DNA of 64,000 bases, taken from positions 8,571,001-8,635,000 of the forward strand of contig BSBM01000436.1 in assembly GCA_027924585.1 (NCBI GenBank), in the 5' to 3' direction. The stretch is from Larix kaempferi. Taxonomy: Eukaryota; Streptophyta; Pinopsida; Pinales; Pinaceae. Below, one piece after another: positions 11,641-22,665 of the stretch. Positions within the stretch are counted from its first letter, which is position 1. Every line of letters begins with the position of its first letter. A program made the position numbers and the translations under genes. A model generated the notes under the pieces. The model ran no database searches and was not told the origin of the DNA. It saw nothing but the letters and a program-made list of their open reading frames with translations.

Positions 11641-12382
11641 GAAGATATTGAAGAATCTGAAGTTCCCAGGATCTGGGATGCAGTAATGGAAGAATGCCAT
11701 GATTGAGGAATACTAGTCGATCATGAAGAATGATGTTTGGGATGTGGTCCCAAGACCATAAGGGAAGTTTGTTTTGACTTCCAAGCGGATCTACAAGATC
11801 AAGCATGTTGCAGATGGCAGCATAGAGAAATACAAGGCAAGGTTTGTGGCTCGTGGCTTATCCTAGAAAGAGGGGATAGATTATGAAGAGACTTTTGCAC
11901 CTGTAGCCAGATACACTTCCATCATAACAGTACTTGCTCTGCCTGCAGTAATGAAGTGGAAGATACACCATATGGATGTCAAGAAAGCTTTCTTGAATGG
12001 TGTAGTCGAAGAGGAAGTGTATGTGGACAAACCACTCGGTTTTGAGACACATGATAGGGAGTCTTATGTGTGTAAGTTAAATAAATCCTTGTATAGCTTG
12101 AAGCAAGCACCTAGGACATGGTACGGCAATATAGACAACTTGCTGACCAGTTTGGGCTTTACCAAGAGTAAAGCGGATTCCAACCTTTACTACAAGGTTG
12201 AGAAAGGCAATCCAGTGATACTCCTACTGTATGTAGATGACCTGTTTGTGACAGGTGAGATTGGGTTAATTGCTGATACGAAGAGGAAGCTTGCTGCTGA
12301 GTTCGATATGAAGGACTTGGGTATGATGCATTACTTTCTAGGTATGGAGGTAGGAGGATCCTTCCCATGGATGTGGATTTAA
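11640..12382 (+). pseudogene. Partial copia reverse transcriptase of element A
   Basis: 11951-12382 is open and reads HHMDVKKAFLNGVVEEEVY, LYSLKQAPRTWY and LLYVDDLF, the copia RT core including the YVDD active site. 11640-11950 holds the upstream part (equivalent of the WxxAMxEEY and KARFVARG motifs) with stops and a frame change. The frame ends after the LGMEV motif, where it joins tandem repeats at about 12385. The rest of RT and all of RNase H are missing. The protein would have copied element RNA to DNA; this copy cannot. Confidence 0.8.
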
Positions 12383-12389
12383 GCGTTGT

Positions 12390-12745
12390 GTGATGAGCAT
12401 CAGGACAATGCTCCAGATGATATGCATCAAGATGATGCTATGACGATGATCAGGATGATCATGCGATGATTATATGCATCAAGAGGATGCTATGATGATG
12501 ACCAGGATGATCATGTGATGATTATGAGCATCAGGATGATGCTCCAGATGATATGCATCAGGATGATGCTATCTATATGATCAGGGTGATCATGTGATGA
12601 TGATGAGCATCAGGACGATGCTCCAGATGATATGCATCAAGATGATGTTATGTATATGATCAAGGTGATCATGTGATGATGATGTGTATCAGGATGATGT
12701 ATTTTATGATGATGATCAGTATGATCATGAGTATCAGGTTGATAC
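12390..12745 (+). repeat. GATGAT-rich minisatellite in the tail of element A
   Basis: Imperfect units carrying GCTCCAGATGATATGCATCA recur at about 12409, 12540 and 12622, with shorter GATGATCAGGATGATCATG units between. It replaces the RNase H end of pol and lies upstream of the polypurine tract. Confidence 0.75.
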
Positions 12746-12784
12746 TCTGTGGCCGTGGACAGGTTGTGCAGTTTCATATAAAAG

Positions 12785-13375
12785 ATCCTGGAGATCCAAA
12801 CAGGTTTTGCTAGGCACGTAAAAGATCCTGAGATGCTCTTTAGAGATCTTGCAGGATGCAACATACTCTTTTAAAGTTTTGCGAGTTCACATGTAAAAGA
12901 TCCTAGGGCAGGGTATTTTTCAAGGATTCTAATATTATACTTAAGTATAGTATCCTGGGCAATTATTTTGGATTGAGAAAAACATGTATATAGATAGGTA
13001 GGCGAATATTAAATCTGAAACATAGAATTTACTACTAAAATGTGTAAATTTTGGCAAATATTATGATGAAAAAACATATCTTATGTAAATATAGGCGATA
13101 TTAGAGACTAAAAATGACCAAATAGAGAATTTATTTTTTGAAAAAAAGCTCGAAAAATAGCCAATTGGTGAAATTTCGCCCTTAAAAATTACCCTGTCCT
13201 GGAGACCCGGACAGGTTGTGCTAGGCACGGAAAAGATCCCGGGATGCTCTTTAGATATCTTGCAGGTTGCAAGATACTCTTTTAAGGTTTTGTGAAGGTC
13301 ACATGTAAAAGATCCTGGGAGATCCGATAGGTTGAGCAGTAAGCTCGTAAAAGTCCTGGGATGCTCTTTCGAGGT
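12785..13375 (+). repeat. Direct repeat pair around the MITE in element A
   Basis: About 120 bp at 12785-12908 recurs at 13200-13325 (shared GCTAGGCACG, AAAAGATCC, GGATGCTCTTTAGA, ATACTCTTTTAA), with a partial third copy at 13330-13375. The first two copies are separated by the MITE. 13376-13650 is non-coding tail sequence without a recognisable feature. Confidence 0.7.
12909..13196. mobile_element. hAT-like MITE (288 bp)
   Basis: The left end CAGGGTATTTTTCAAGG pairs with the inverse of the right end, CAGGGTAATTTTTAAGG: a terminal inverted repeat with one gap, beginning CAGGG as in many hAT elements. The flanks tcctaggg (12901-12908) and tcctggag (13197-13204) agree at 6 of 8 positions, the 8-bp target length of hAT transposons. 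No ORF inside, so it is a non-autonomous relic. The family name is inferred from end sequence and target length. Confidence 0.6.
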
Positions 13376-13663
13376 TTTGTTGACACACATAATCAGCCAT
13401 GAGGATTCCACAGGATGGCCATATATGATGAACACCTACAGGAGGCTAGGCCTACAACCAGCATGAAAAAGGGTTGGCTCTATAGAACTTCCTATGACGA
13501 GAAGAATTGAGAGATAGCACCAGTGATCGAGATGACGAGTACAACAGTAGTGATGATGATGCTTCGTGATCCAGTGACGATGATCCAGCTCCAAAATTGA
13601 AGACTTGTGCATATATGTATTGATGACCTGTGTCAAGAAAATACCTTACTAGTTAAGAGGGAG

Positions 13664-14424
13664 TGTTGATGTATTTGTAACTTCGGAATATATTCACATG
13701 TATATTGTATGTATTACATTTGCACTTTATTGTATCCCCGACGGAGATTCCTTATTCCTTCGATCGGAAGTGTTGTCATTTGTATTCTATTGTTGTACCT
13801 CCAATAGAGATGTTTGTTCCTCCCGATCAAAGAAGTCATTATTGTACTTGAGTCATGTAAAGTCATTGAGGTTCATCCTCCCATGTATGACAAGGCATTA
13901 GACCCCGAAGTAGTGTTGCAAGTTATATTGTAAGTGTCATAACTTATATTTTATGGGTTATTAGACCACCTTAGTGGGGTCGGCCCTGTATGAGTCATGT
14001 GGGTTAAAGGGTTATTAGACCACCCTAGTGGGGTCGGCCCAGTGACAAGTGGTAGTGGGTTATTAGACTCTCCTAAGGGAGGTCGGCCTAGTTAGAGTTA
14101 AAGGCAGGTCAAGTCATTGTATAAATAGAGAGTTTGACCCTCTCATTCTATTCATTCACACACTCACTCACTTCGCATTAGTGAGAGAGAGGATGCGAAC
14201 AAGTGGAGGAGGAGTTGTTGCTAGGAGACTATCTCTTGTTTTTGGGTTTGATCTTTGTATTGGTGCTCATTCTATCTCTGAGGAAGTTGCGGGGTTTTTC
14301 ACCTTCTTAGTTTTCCCCGGTGAAATGTTTTGTGTCTCTTGTCTCTTATGTTTGATATGCTGTACATGTTGTTCTCTCAGTTAAGATCCTAGATCATATT
14401 GAATTGAATGATGAAAAACTAACA
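13664..14424 (+). repeat. 3' LTR of element A (761 bp)
   Basis: Directly follows the polypurine tract agttaagagggag. Contains TATAAATAG (14120-14128) and the adjacent hairpin. Ends AACTAACA before aagca. Confidence 0.9.
14127..14143 (+). promoter_or_regulatory. TATA-adjacent hairpin in 3' LTR of element A
   Basis: AGAGAGT-TTG-ACCCTCT: the same hairpin as at 8704, with one mismatched pair (A opposite C). Confidence 0.55.
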
Positions 14425-14429
14425 AAGCA

Positions 14430-16003
14430 TGCCATCTGCACCCGGAAACATAACAGAGTTTAATACTATCTTTTCCTAATTCTTGGTGGAGACTACCATC
14501 CCTTAATAGGATGAAAGATAATTATAAGAAAACATAAGAATGACACAGAGAAAGATAGACACAGCAAATCTTGCAGAGTTAAACAACACAACTCAACCTT
14601 ATTCATACAAAAGACTCTAAATCTGGCATTCAAACTTCATAACCAGGTTTATGCCTATCATTCTAAGAACATACAAGAGCCAACCATCCATCAATGAGGT
14701 TGTGACAACATAAACAAACAAGTCTTACACAAATGAATTTTAGCCATTCATCATTCACATATAAATATTAAAAATTCATGCTGCAGATAGCTTATGCAAT
14801 GGTAAACAGCTCATTCATAGCACATCGTTCTATACAGGCTTAAACATAGCTTATTCATGGATTTCATTTAATTACACATTCATTCACAAATTGAACCTGT
14901 CAAACGTACATGAACGTTATAATTTAGACACAGATGCACTTATATGAAATTCACATGAAGATGGCAACTAGCTGCATGTGAGCCATGCTCCACCCAACCT
15001 TAGAACTTGTACAGCCTGTACTATTTCAACTCCCAAGTTCACCCCCGAGCCGAGATCCAGACATTAAACAGAGATATCTCACCAATTTTTCCCCAGCTCA
15101 CTCTCAAAGTCTAAGGTGGAATTAACAAAGGTAAAAGATATACACAAGGTTCAGCAAATAGCAGTTTGGTAACCAATTCCTTTCCAATTCCGCAATTGAC
15201 CCACCTGAGTTCCTTCCCAAAATGCACAGCGACACACTTGACTACAAATGTTGGGATTCCCTCTGGGTCTCATGCTTAATTTCCAATTTACTGGTGTATG
15301 CAACCAATGAAATCATGGCCAGTTCGGTTTATCTCAGCATAAGAATGTTCAAGTTATCTCTGCAAATCGGGTATAGGTTTGTCACAGGAAATATTTCCCA
15401 ATTTTCATCATTCTCAGAGAACTCAAAAATGCAGAGTGAACCTCTTCACTATCCACGTCTGAATTCCCTTCCCCGGATTTCCTTACCCACACGAATTTTC
15501 CCCCAAGAAGCGGTTTCTTCCCCCATCGTACTCCCTTGGACTCACCCCCCCCCCTCGTACGGTTTCTCTTCCCCCGTGCATTCTCCAAACCCCCGTGGTC
15601 TGTCCACACTGCTTTCCCAAAGCGACCCTTGTGTTCCCTTGGGCTCCCACGTGGCTATCCCAAAGGAACATGTTCATTCCTTCTTTAATCATGATTAACC
15701 TATTAATCTTCATCTTTAATTAGTATTTAACATTAAAATAACCCCCCATTAAGAGTATGGTTAGGAGAATGGGTTTTGGGGATTTAACATAAGGTTTTAG
15801 AAACAAAGGTCTAAGGAGACAAGGTACATAGGTCAACCTTCCCCCTCATAGCCCTCGGTTAATATATGGATCTCCTCTTCAGTGTATTACTCCTCATGCA
15901 GCTAGCCGATATTTATATTAAAAATATTATCAGGCTATGTACTTACTCATAGCCAATTGTTCAAAATACAATATATGTTCTAATCTGGGCCAGGGGTGTT
16001 ACA
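14430..16003. other. Right part of solo LTR S1; no gene
   Basis: 1.57 kb of LTR body. A 158-codon open stretch at 15222-15698 lacks any domain and lies in pyrimidine-rich DNA. I see no gene here. Confidence 0.55.
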
Positions 16004-16710
16004 CAGGTACAAAGAGAAATCAACCAGCAACTGAAAAGGAAAATGAAGATGATGAAAACTGCAATTTTATTGTAGAATTTGACAAAAAAATTCCAAATTG
16101 CAAAGAAATTGCAGACATTATAGTTCAAGATGAATGCGTCCAATATTATGTGCAAATTGGAGAAAAGGATAGCATTTATGATTTTGATGTTGAATTGAAG
16201 CTCATTGAATAATGGCTTAAAAATCCAAACTATGTTGACGTGGACTGCACTATAGTTGAAGGTGTCAGAAGTTTAGCTAAAGGCAACACTAAAGTTGCAT
16301 GAAATCAAATAAAAAATCTGAATGATGAAGGCAACCATAGAGTTGCAGCAAATGAAGAAAAGGTTAGTGGAAATGATCTACCAGCTGATGTAGAGAATGA
16401 AGAAGAGAATGATATTCTAAACAATTTAAATAATATTTCTAAGTTAATTTCTCATCCAGAGATAGATGAAGAATGGAATGAACAACTTCAAGAATTCAAG
16501 GATGAAAATAAAAAATCTAGGCCTAAAGAGCCCGAGGTAACTTGGAAAAAAAGGACCAAGACAAAGAGGAAAAAGAGGAACATGAAAAAGACAAGATTCA
16601 TGAAGAATGTAGCAAAGATGAAGATGAAGAAGAAAAACATAAGAAAGAGTCGAGAATACAAGGTCTGGAGCAGAAAAAAGAAAAAGAAGACATGTTGCAC
16701 TAGCATGTAG
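16004..16710 (+). pseudogene. Second ORF of element D, acidic then strongly basic, unknown
   Basis: One frame runs from the solo-LTR boundary to TAG at 16708-16710, broken only by TAA 16210 and TGA near 16303. Upstream, 950-987 appears to continue the same frame, so the original protein was longer. The first part is Asp/Glu-rich with IPNCKEIADIIVQDECVQYY; the last 60 codons are mostly Lys/Arg. No protease, RT or integrase motif. It sits between gag and the 3' LTR of D, where pol would be expected. Function unknown; a basic nucleic-acid-binding tail is plausible. Confidence 0.45.
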
Positions 16711-16819
16711 CAAGATGAATGTAAGACAATTTTGATTTTTTATGAGACTATGTAAGCCTAGCTGAGACTTAGACCAGCAAGCATCATGTTTTGATTTTGT
16801 AAATTCTAAAGCCCATATA

Positions 16820-17418
16820 TGTTAAGATTCAATATGCTAATATAGATGACATCATTATTCAATTCAATTTCACAACAATCGCATATACAGGATCACTGAA
16901 AGAATAACAAGCACATCATAAACAGAAGAGACACAAATTTATCCTAGGAAACCCTCTCGGGGAAGAAAACCCAGCAAAACTTCCTCAATATAGATGATCA
17001 AAAGTACAAAGACAAAACCCAAAAAAAGTGCTCCTTATCCTTGTAGATATATCTCTCTTACTCTCCTATGTGAATTACACAAGTGAGTGTGTGTGTGAAT
17101 GAATGAATAAATGAGAGATCCTAGATCTCTATTTATACATTCACTTCTACTTTAATTTTACAACTTGACATGTTGGCCTCAACTAACTTTACCACTCAAC
17201 TAATGCTGACTGGGCCGACCCCTCTAGGGGACTTAAAAACCCCATTACATTTGACTCTAGGGGGAACTATTGCCTCGACTTACAAGGGAGGATTTACCTC
17301 AATGACTTTACAAAACCAAATACAATAATAACATCCTGACAGAGGAATAAAACATCTCCGAATAAATTACAATAATAAAGTACAATAGAATATTCTTCGA
17401 AGTTACAATATTTCAACA
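16820..17418 (-). repeat. 3' LTR of element B (599 bp)
   Basis: Read on the minus strand it begins TGTTGAAATATTGTAAC, contains TATAAATAG near 17128-17136 and ends TCTTAACA. The polypurine tract (minus strand ttctcgttaagggggag, 17419-17435) adjoins it. Confidence 0.9.
17114..17130 (-). promoter_or_regulatory. TATA-adjacent hairpin in 3' LTR of element B
   Basis: On the minus strand AGAGATC-TAG-GATCTCT, a perfect 7-bp stem directly after TATAAAT. Compared with the 5' LTR of the same element, one pair has changed on both sides. Confidence 0.6.
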
Positions 17419-17435
17419 CTCCCCCTTAACGAGAA

Positions 17436-18215
17436 GGGATTCTACTGACAACATCAACATCAACTGTAGGAGCAAGGAGAGAGAGCATCATCAACAAGAT
17501 CAAGGTGATACATCTATAAATCATTGGAATTTTTCTTCAACAGCATCAACAACTGGAACAATTCCTGGAACATCTTTAACATCGTCAACATCTTTAGTAC
17601 TAGAACATCATATTCTACAACATTGATTCTTCATCTTTGATCTTCATCTTCTGCAACACTCGATCGCTCGATCGTCTACAGCAACACTTGATCTTTCGAT
17701 TAGCAACAACATCATCTTGATCTTTCGATCATCTTGATATTTCAATCAGCAGCAACATAACCCGCAATACACATGATCCAATTACGAGATGATCAATCCC
17801 TATCACTTTAGTACATAATTCCAAGGATGTTGCAATCCTATCCACATTCTCGAGGAAAAAAGTCTCTAGATCAGTTTTGGACTGAAGTCCAGGGATGATA
17901 CAATCCCAACCACATTCTCGAGAACTGAAGTCTTCGGATCATTTATGAACTGAAGTACAGGGATGATACAATCCCAACCACATTCTCGAGGAAAAAATTC
18001 TCCAGATCAGTTCTGGACTGAAGTCCAGGAATGATATAATACCAACCACATTCTCGAGGACAAAAGTCTTTGGATCAGTTATGGACTGAAGTCCAAGGAT
18101 GATACAATCCCACTGCAACATCATCATCACCACATTCTCAGAGACAAAAGTCTACAGATCACTTTAGGAATAATGTCCTGGGATGATACAATCCCACTGC
18201 AACATCATCATCACT
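17436..18215 (-). repeat. Minisatellite tail of element B
   Basis: From about 17820 an imperfect unit of about 70-75 bp, carrying GGATGATACAATCCCA and CCACATTCTCGAG, repeats five or six times. 17436-17800 is rich in short CATCAAC/GATC repeats. No coding sequence. It is placed as in element A: between the end of pol and the 3' LTR. Confidence 0.75.
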
Positions 18216-19680
18216 GCTCCCCCTTTCAAGGAAGGTCCTTTTGAACCACACTAAGCTTGTCACATAAGTGTCACGGAAGTACTCAAATTTCACTTGAGAT
18301 AGAGGCTTAGTCAACACATCATCAACTTGCTCATGAGTGCTCACATACTGGAGCTTTATAGCTCCCTCGTGTACCATATCTCGTATATAAAAAATACCGG
18401 ATTTCTATGTGCTTTGACTTGTCATGGAACACTGGGTTCTCCGTCATCTTTATACAAATCTAGTTGACACATAGAATCACTATGGTATCCAACTCTAGGT
18501 CAAATAGACCTGACATCAACTTTCGAATCCATATGGCTTCACAACTAGCAGAACATACTACTATATACTCTGCTTAAACTGTGCTAAGAGAAAAACTAGA
18601 CTGCTAAACCATGAGATCATGGCAGATCAATAACATCCACCTGAGGCGCTCTTCCTGTCTGAGACACTTCCAACCCAATATGCATCTGTATAACCATACA
18701 ACCTGTAGTCATTATCGCCAACATAGTATAGAACAAATTCTATCGTACCTTTCAGGTACCTCGTCACATGCTTTACAGCTACTAGGTGAACACGTCTAGG
18801 ATCAAATAGATACTAACTCAGGGTGTTCACAGCAAAGCATATATCTGGACTGGTATTCGTCAAATATATCAACGAACCAATCATCTCTCTGTAAACTGTA
18901 GAAGCCACTATCCATCATCCCAGATCTCTACTTCACATTTTCCTTAGCTAAGGAAAAATCTCATCTGATCTCATCCACATATCCAATCACATGAATCATG
19001 CCAAGATTCTTTAACTCTGAGATCTAATCCCTCTGAAGTGGAGTCTTCTACTCTAAGTATTGTCCTCCCTCTAAGACTGAACATCATTCACACTCTACAT
19101 TGAGTGATCTTCTGCATATCTATCTATGCCATCTCCCATCAGATGGGTCTACTGATATGAGCCTCAAGATCACTCGAAATCTATGGTGAGTAGTTCCTTA
19201 TTACATCCATCTGAGAGAATCATGTCATCTGTATATAGAAACCATCTTCAACCTTGTAGCAAAGGTTGAAATCCGCATCACCCATGGTGATGATCAAGCT
19301 TATCAAATGACTATCGATCATGGGTACCTATTGAGCCCGTACAAATCCTTCTTCAATCATGTGATTCTCTATCAAATCCTAGGAGTTTGCTCGATATGCA
19401 CTTCTTATTCAATTATACCATTCAAGAGAACGGTCTTGTCATCCATGGGTGTAATCTATCTCTATAAATTTGTTTAGCCATTGGAGCAAACATCTCATCA
19501 TGATCCTCTCCCTCTTTCTAAGAGAATACTCTAGCCACGAGCCTTGCTTTGTACTTCTATAGTAGGTTTGATTTGTAAGTCTTCTTGTTGAACAGTCATC
19601 ACTTGCTCTTCGGAACAAGTATTCATCATCCTTCTCTTGTAGATCATAGCACATGATCTTTCCTGCAAATCAAATTCAAT
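18159..19680 (-). pseudogene. Decayed copia RT and RNase H of element B
   Basis: 18240-18377 read in minus gives EGAIKLQYVSTHEQVDDVLT and KPLSQ, the C-terminal end of copia RNase H. 18380-19440 carries scattered RT fragments (for example the remnant of the DVKTAFLNG motif near 19430) with many stops and shifts. 19439-19654 reads into the upstream linker, similar to element C near 47510. Non-functional. Confidence 0.65.
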
Positions 19681-20110
19681 TACAAGATTAGTAACACTTC
19701 ATAATCATCAAATCATGTTGACATTTCAATGATAACCTATTATGCATACTGATATGATTCACATAGTTATGAAACTATCTTGACCAATACTTTGGAACAA
19801 CACTTTTCCATATCTTGTATGCATACAATGGCTATCTAGATTCCTTCCTTCTCTACCAAAACATACTATCAAGAGCGTGCATAGCTCCCAGCATGTTAGC
19901 AAAGAGGTTTCATTCTAGACAAGCAACAATGGAATGTTTGTCCAACTTACCCATCATATGCATATTAGTAGTATATTGTTCAATGCTATATGAATGCTTA
20001 CACTATGCATGATATATTTCCTGATTCTAGGAATACAAATATTAACTATTCATAAATTCAAGAAGTAATTCAAATAACAACTCAAATACTTATATTTTAT
20101 GTTTGTGTGG
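19681..20110 (-). other. Non-coding spacer of element B
   Basis: The reverse strand aligns with element A 11150-11600 and element C 47170-47490 (shared ATGAAACCTCT-TGCT-ACATG, TGGTAGAGA-GGAAGG-ATCTAGA, GACTTG/ATTTGCAGGAAAGATCATG). No frame is open. It lies just upstream of RT, where integrase is expected. The gypsy target site tgtgg is at 20106-20110. Confidence 0.65.
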
Positions 20111-21030
20111 TGTTACAGAGAAAAACTTCCTATGGCTTGGGGTAGACCACAACATACAGATGACTACCAGAAATCAACCCAATTCCCAATGCAATGCTAT
20201 ATAAATGTAAATGCTAAGATGTGGATAAATAACGAACCTTCGACCGGACGTTCGATGTAGATCCCCGGTGAGCTTTCAAATCTCTACACTTGAACCTGCA
20301 GATTAGTCTCAACAACAAATACAAACAAGTGCATATAATATATGAAATATATTAGCATAAACAATAGTATGGTCCATGATATAATAAGCAAATGTAACCC
20401 AATGTTAATAAAAAACCATTCACAAGATCAATTGGACAAGAAAATGAGTACTTCTATTAATGTAAACAAGAAGTACATGATACAACCTCTTGCCGGAAAC
20501 TCATCTAAATTGAGAACTAGGTCCCTCCACTTGTGTCTCCACCACTTCAATCCCCCATGCAATGGAAAAATCAAACTATGAAGGAGTTTGGCAGGTGAAC
20601 ATAAGAGGTTCACAACAACTAGGATCAATGGATGTAGACTCAAGCTATGGCAAAAATCCAATAGAGTTTCGATGCTCTCTCTTGCTCCTCCTTCCATGTA
20701 CCATAAGAGCTCAATATATATCCTTCCAAAGGTAGGTGAAAGGTCAAATCGAGTCATTTCGGGATACATGAAGGGCCAAAGGTCACCCTATGACCTCTTT
20801 TTGGAGTAAAAATAGATTTTTTTACTGTAAATTGCCATTTAACTCGATGTACGCGGGCTGTAGTGGGACAGCCTGCGCATGCACAAGTTGCAACAAAGCA
20901 GCTTGCGTACAGGAACAAAAATAGGGAAAACTAGGTTCTTGGAGGGCAAAAAGTGGTTTTGAGTCAGTCAAATGAATAACAGAGGCCAAATAGTATAAAT
21001 GCTCACAAGGTGGAAAAATACGCTGTAACA
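20111..21030 (-). repeat. 3' LTR of gypsy element G (920 bp)
   Basis: Plus-strand ends TGTTACAGAG and CGCTGTAACA. Nearly the same as 30628-31548. The polypurine tract is not found next to it, because the flank copy starts at 21031. Confidence 0.88.
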
Positions 21031-21960
21031 TGCGATTGCCTCCCTCTTGATCTCTATTTTCCCTTTATGATAGAATCATGATTATATGTCTTTGAACTTC
21101 TATCCATCCTGTGCCACTATGCATGCTTAGGTGTGAACTAGTTTCATCATTGTGTCATCCTCAATATCTCACACATTCATTAGTATAATCTTAAACATGT
21201 ATGGTCATGATCATTTCATACATAGGTAATTTATTACAAGCGTTGGTGTTCAAGGTTTCATGGAGTACTTCTTTTACTCATGCATATTCTTATTTGACCA
21301 TAGGATTCTTCTAGTTTGTCATATCATTAATCAAACTAAGAAACATAATATGCATAAACCCTTGATTACTTAAACTTCTAACTTCAAGAATAATCATTAT
21401 CAATCATACAAAAGTATACTTATCTAATATCCTAACACAAAGTAGGATTCTTACTTGATATAGGAAAACATACCTGGATTAGCATGCTTCCTAGTTATGT
21501 CTGACATACTCAAACAGTATCTTCTTTGTTCTCTTCAATGATTTAGAGACCTTGTGCTAGTAACCTTCATATCTCATAAGTTAAGCATAGTAGAACCAAG
21601 TCATACATACCTCGTAAGTAGAGCTTCTATGTGATCAAAGACTATGGATAAGTCTTTGTATTCATGTCATCATGGTCATATATTCTTGATCTAGAACTTG
21701 ATTTGTCTTTCTTGATGTACCTTTCATGTTAGCAGACAACATCATCATCATACAACACCACAAGTGCATTAGTACAATCATAAGTGTCATAACCCTAATC
21801 AATGAATGTCTTCTATCATTCACATGCATTCATACTTTTACTAAGGTGATCAGATAAGTCTAAAATTAATCATGATTGTACTAACCTCAATAATATGAAG
21901 ACAAACATATCATGAACTTAATCATCAGATAAATGAAACAGATTTCAAAACATACTTGCA
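21031..21960 (-). repeat. Duplicated copia B leader inside gypsy element G
   Basis: Matches 31549-32477, the DNA immediately right of the 5' LTR, over its whole length. It begins tgcgattgcctccc against tgtggttgcctccc at 31549, so even a decayed copy of the target site is present. At 32478 the right copy continues into more copia B leader; the left copy instead joins gypsy 3' non-coding DNA at 21961. Confidence 0.85.
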
Positions 21961-22124
21961 TCTCTGGAGTATAGCCAATGTCGTACACTATTATATTCAG
22001 ACTCATCCATCTCAGGAGGCTAGATCTCCCCGCAGGGCTTAGGATATATATATAAAACTATGATTTTTCGACTCTACTATTGTGTATGTACAAATGTATG
22101 AATGACTGTTATTTGTGTGCTTCT
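21961..22124 (-). other. 3' non-coding part of gypsy element G
   Basis: Short stretch after the second RNase H, ending at the flank copy. A G-rich GCGGGGAGATC (minus strand, near 22030) may be polypurine-derived, but no clear tract adjoins the LTR. Confidence 0.4.
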
Positions 22125-22560
22125 TTATTGATGTGACAAATTCCAATCTAGGACATAATTAGCATATGCATCAGTTACATGATTAAAACGTCTCAGAACA
22201 TGAATGTATGTAATGAAAACAAATTGACGCTCCAAGAGTCTTACCCTTAAGAACCTCCTTAGTAACGTAGGATCCCTCACACGGTACTGGTCGTTCAACT
22301 GAGACACAACCAGTTGTGCATCCAGGCGGACTTCTAAAGACTGGATACCATGTGAAATGGCATCGCGAAGTAACTCGATAACATCACTATACTCCGCCAC
22401 ATTGTTGGATGTAGGACCGAGACAAGCACCTCCTAAAGACACAATCTGATGGTCGGGTGATTAAATAACCCCCGTAACAGAAGCAAGTCTCTGCGTATGA
22501 TGGATAGCCCCATCCGCGAATCCCAAGAACACTGGATATTCCGCTGACTGTCAACCAAAA
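22125..22560 (-). pseudogene. Second (additional) RNase H of gypsy element G
   Basis: On the minus strand a FADGAIHHTQ motif (about 22520) leads, after one stop, to GPTSNNVAEYSDVIELL, LDAQLVVSQLNDQY and FNHVTDAYANYVLDW. These are the D, E, D, D-bearing segments of a type I RNase H. It lies downstream of integrase, separate from the RT-linked RNase H. Tat-lineage gypsy elements are known to carry an additional RNase H. A TAA-type stop near 22463 and the decayed final motif make it non-functional here. Role: removal of the RNA strand during reverse transcription. Confidence 0.75.
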
Positions 22561-22665
22561 GGAAGCAAATCAGTAGACCCGAAAAATCAAAAGAAAACTA
22601 GACTATGTACAGAAGCAACTATACAATAGTATACAAAAGTATCAGCTCGAGCTAGAATCTCAAGC

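Larger units (their letters stand above)
1133..14424 (+). mobile_element. Copia element A, non-autonomous, with nested N and MITE
   Basis: Both LTRs begin TGTTGATGTATTTGTAAC and end AACTAACA. The 5' LTR is 1133-1597 plus 8706-9012 (split by N); the 3' LTR is 13664-14424. Target duplication atgca (1128-1132) and aagca (14425-14429), 4 of 5. A primer binding site for initiator Met tRNA follows the 5' LTR at 9013, and the polypurine tract agttaagagggag lies at 13651-13663. The interior has no gag, protease or integrase: PBS, 2.6 kb of non-coding leader, a partial RT, then tandem repeats. Confidence 0.85.
988..16003. repeat. Solo LTR S1 (gypsy-type), split by element A
   Basis: The left end begins TGTAACGCACCC (988) and the right end finishes GGGGTGTTACA (16003), an inverted-terminal pair typical of gypsy LTRs. 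The flanks are gaggt (983-987) and caggt (16004-16008), a 4 of 5 target duplication. Removing copia A (1133-14424) leaves about 1.7 kb (988-1132 plus 14430-16003) with no coding sequence. The right part (14430-16003) is pyrimidine-rich around 15480-15620 and holds a short C tract near 15548. The TGTAACACCCC start on the minus strand suggests minus orientation, but this is not certain. Confidence 0.65.

Noticed and set aside
15222-15698. 158-codon open frame in the right part of solo LTR S1
   Set aside because: No domain; lies inside LTR sequence and follows from C/T-rich composition.
16444-16713. Phe/Leu-rich minus-strand frames that look like membrane proteins
   Set aside because: Antisense of the Lys/Glu-rich second ORF of element D.
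20111-21960. Gypsy LTR of 1,850 bp
   Set aside because: The two 1,850-bp matches include 930 bp of copia B leader; TGTTA...TAACA ends and the tgtgg duplication fix the LTR at 920 bp.
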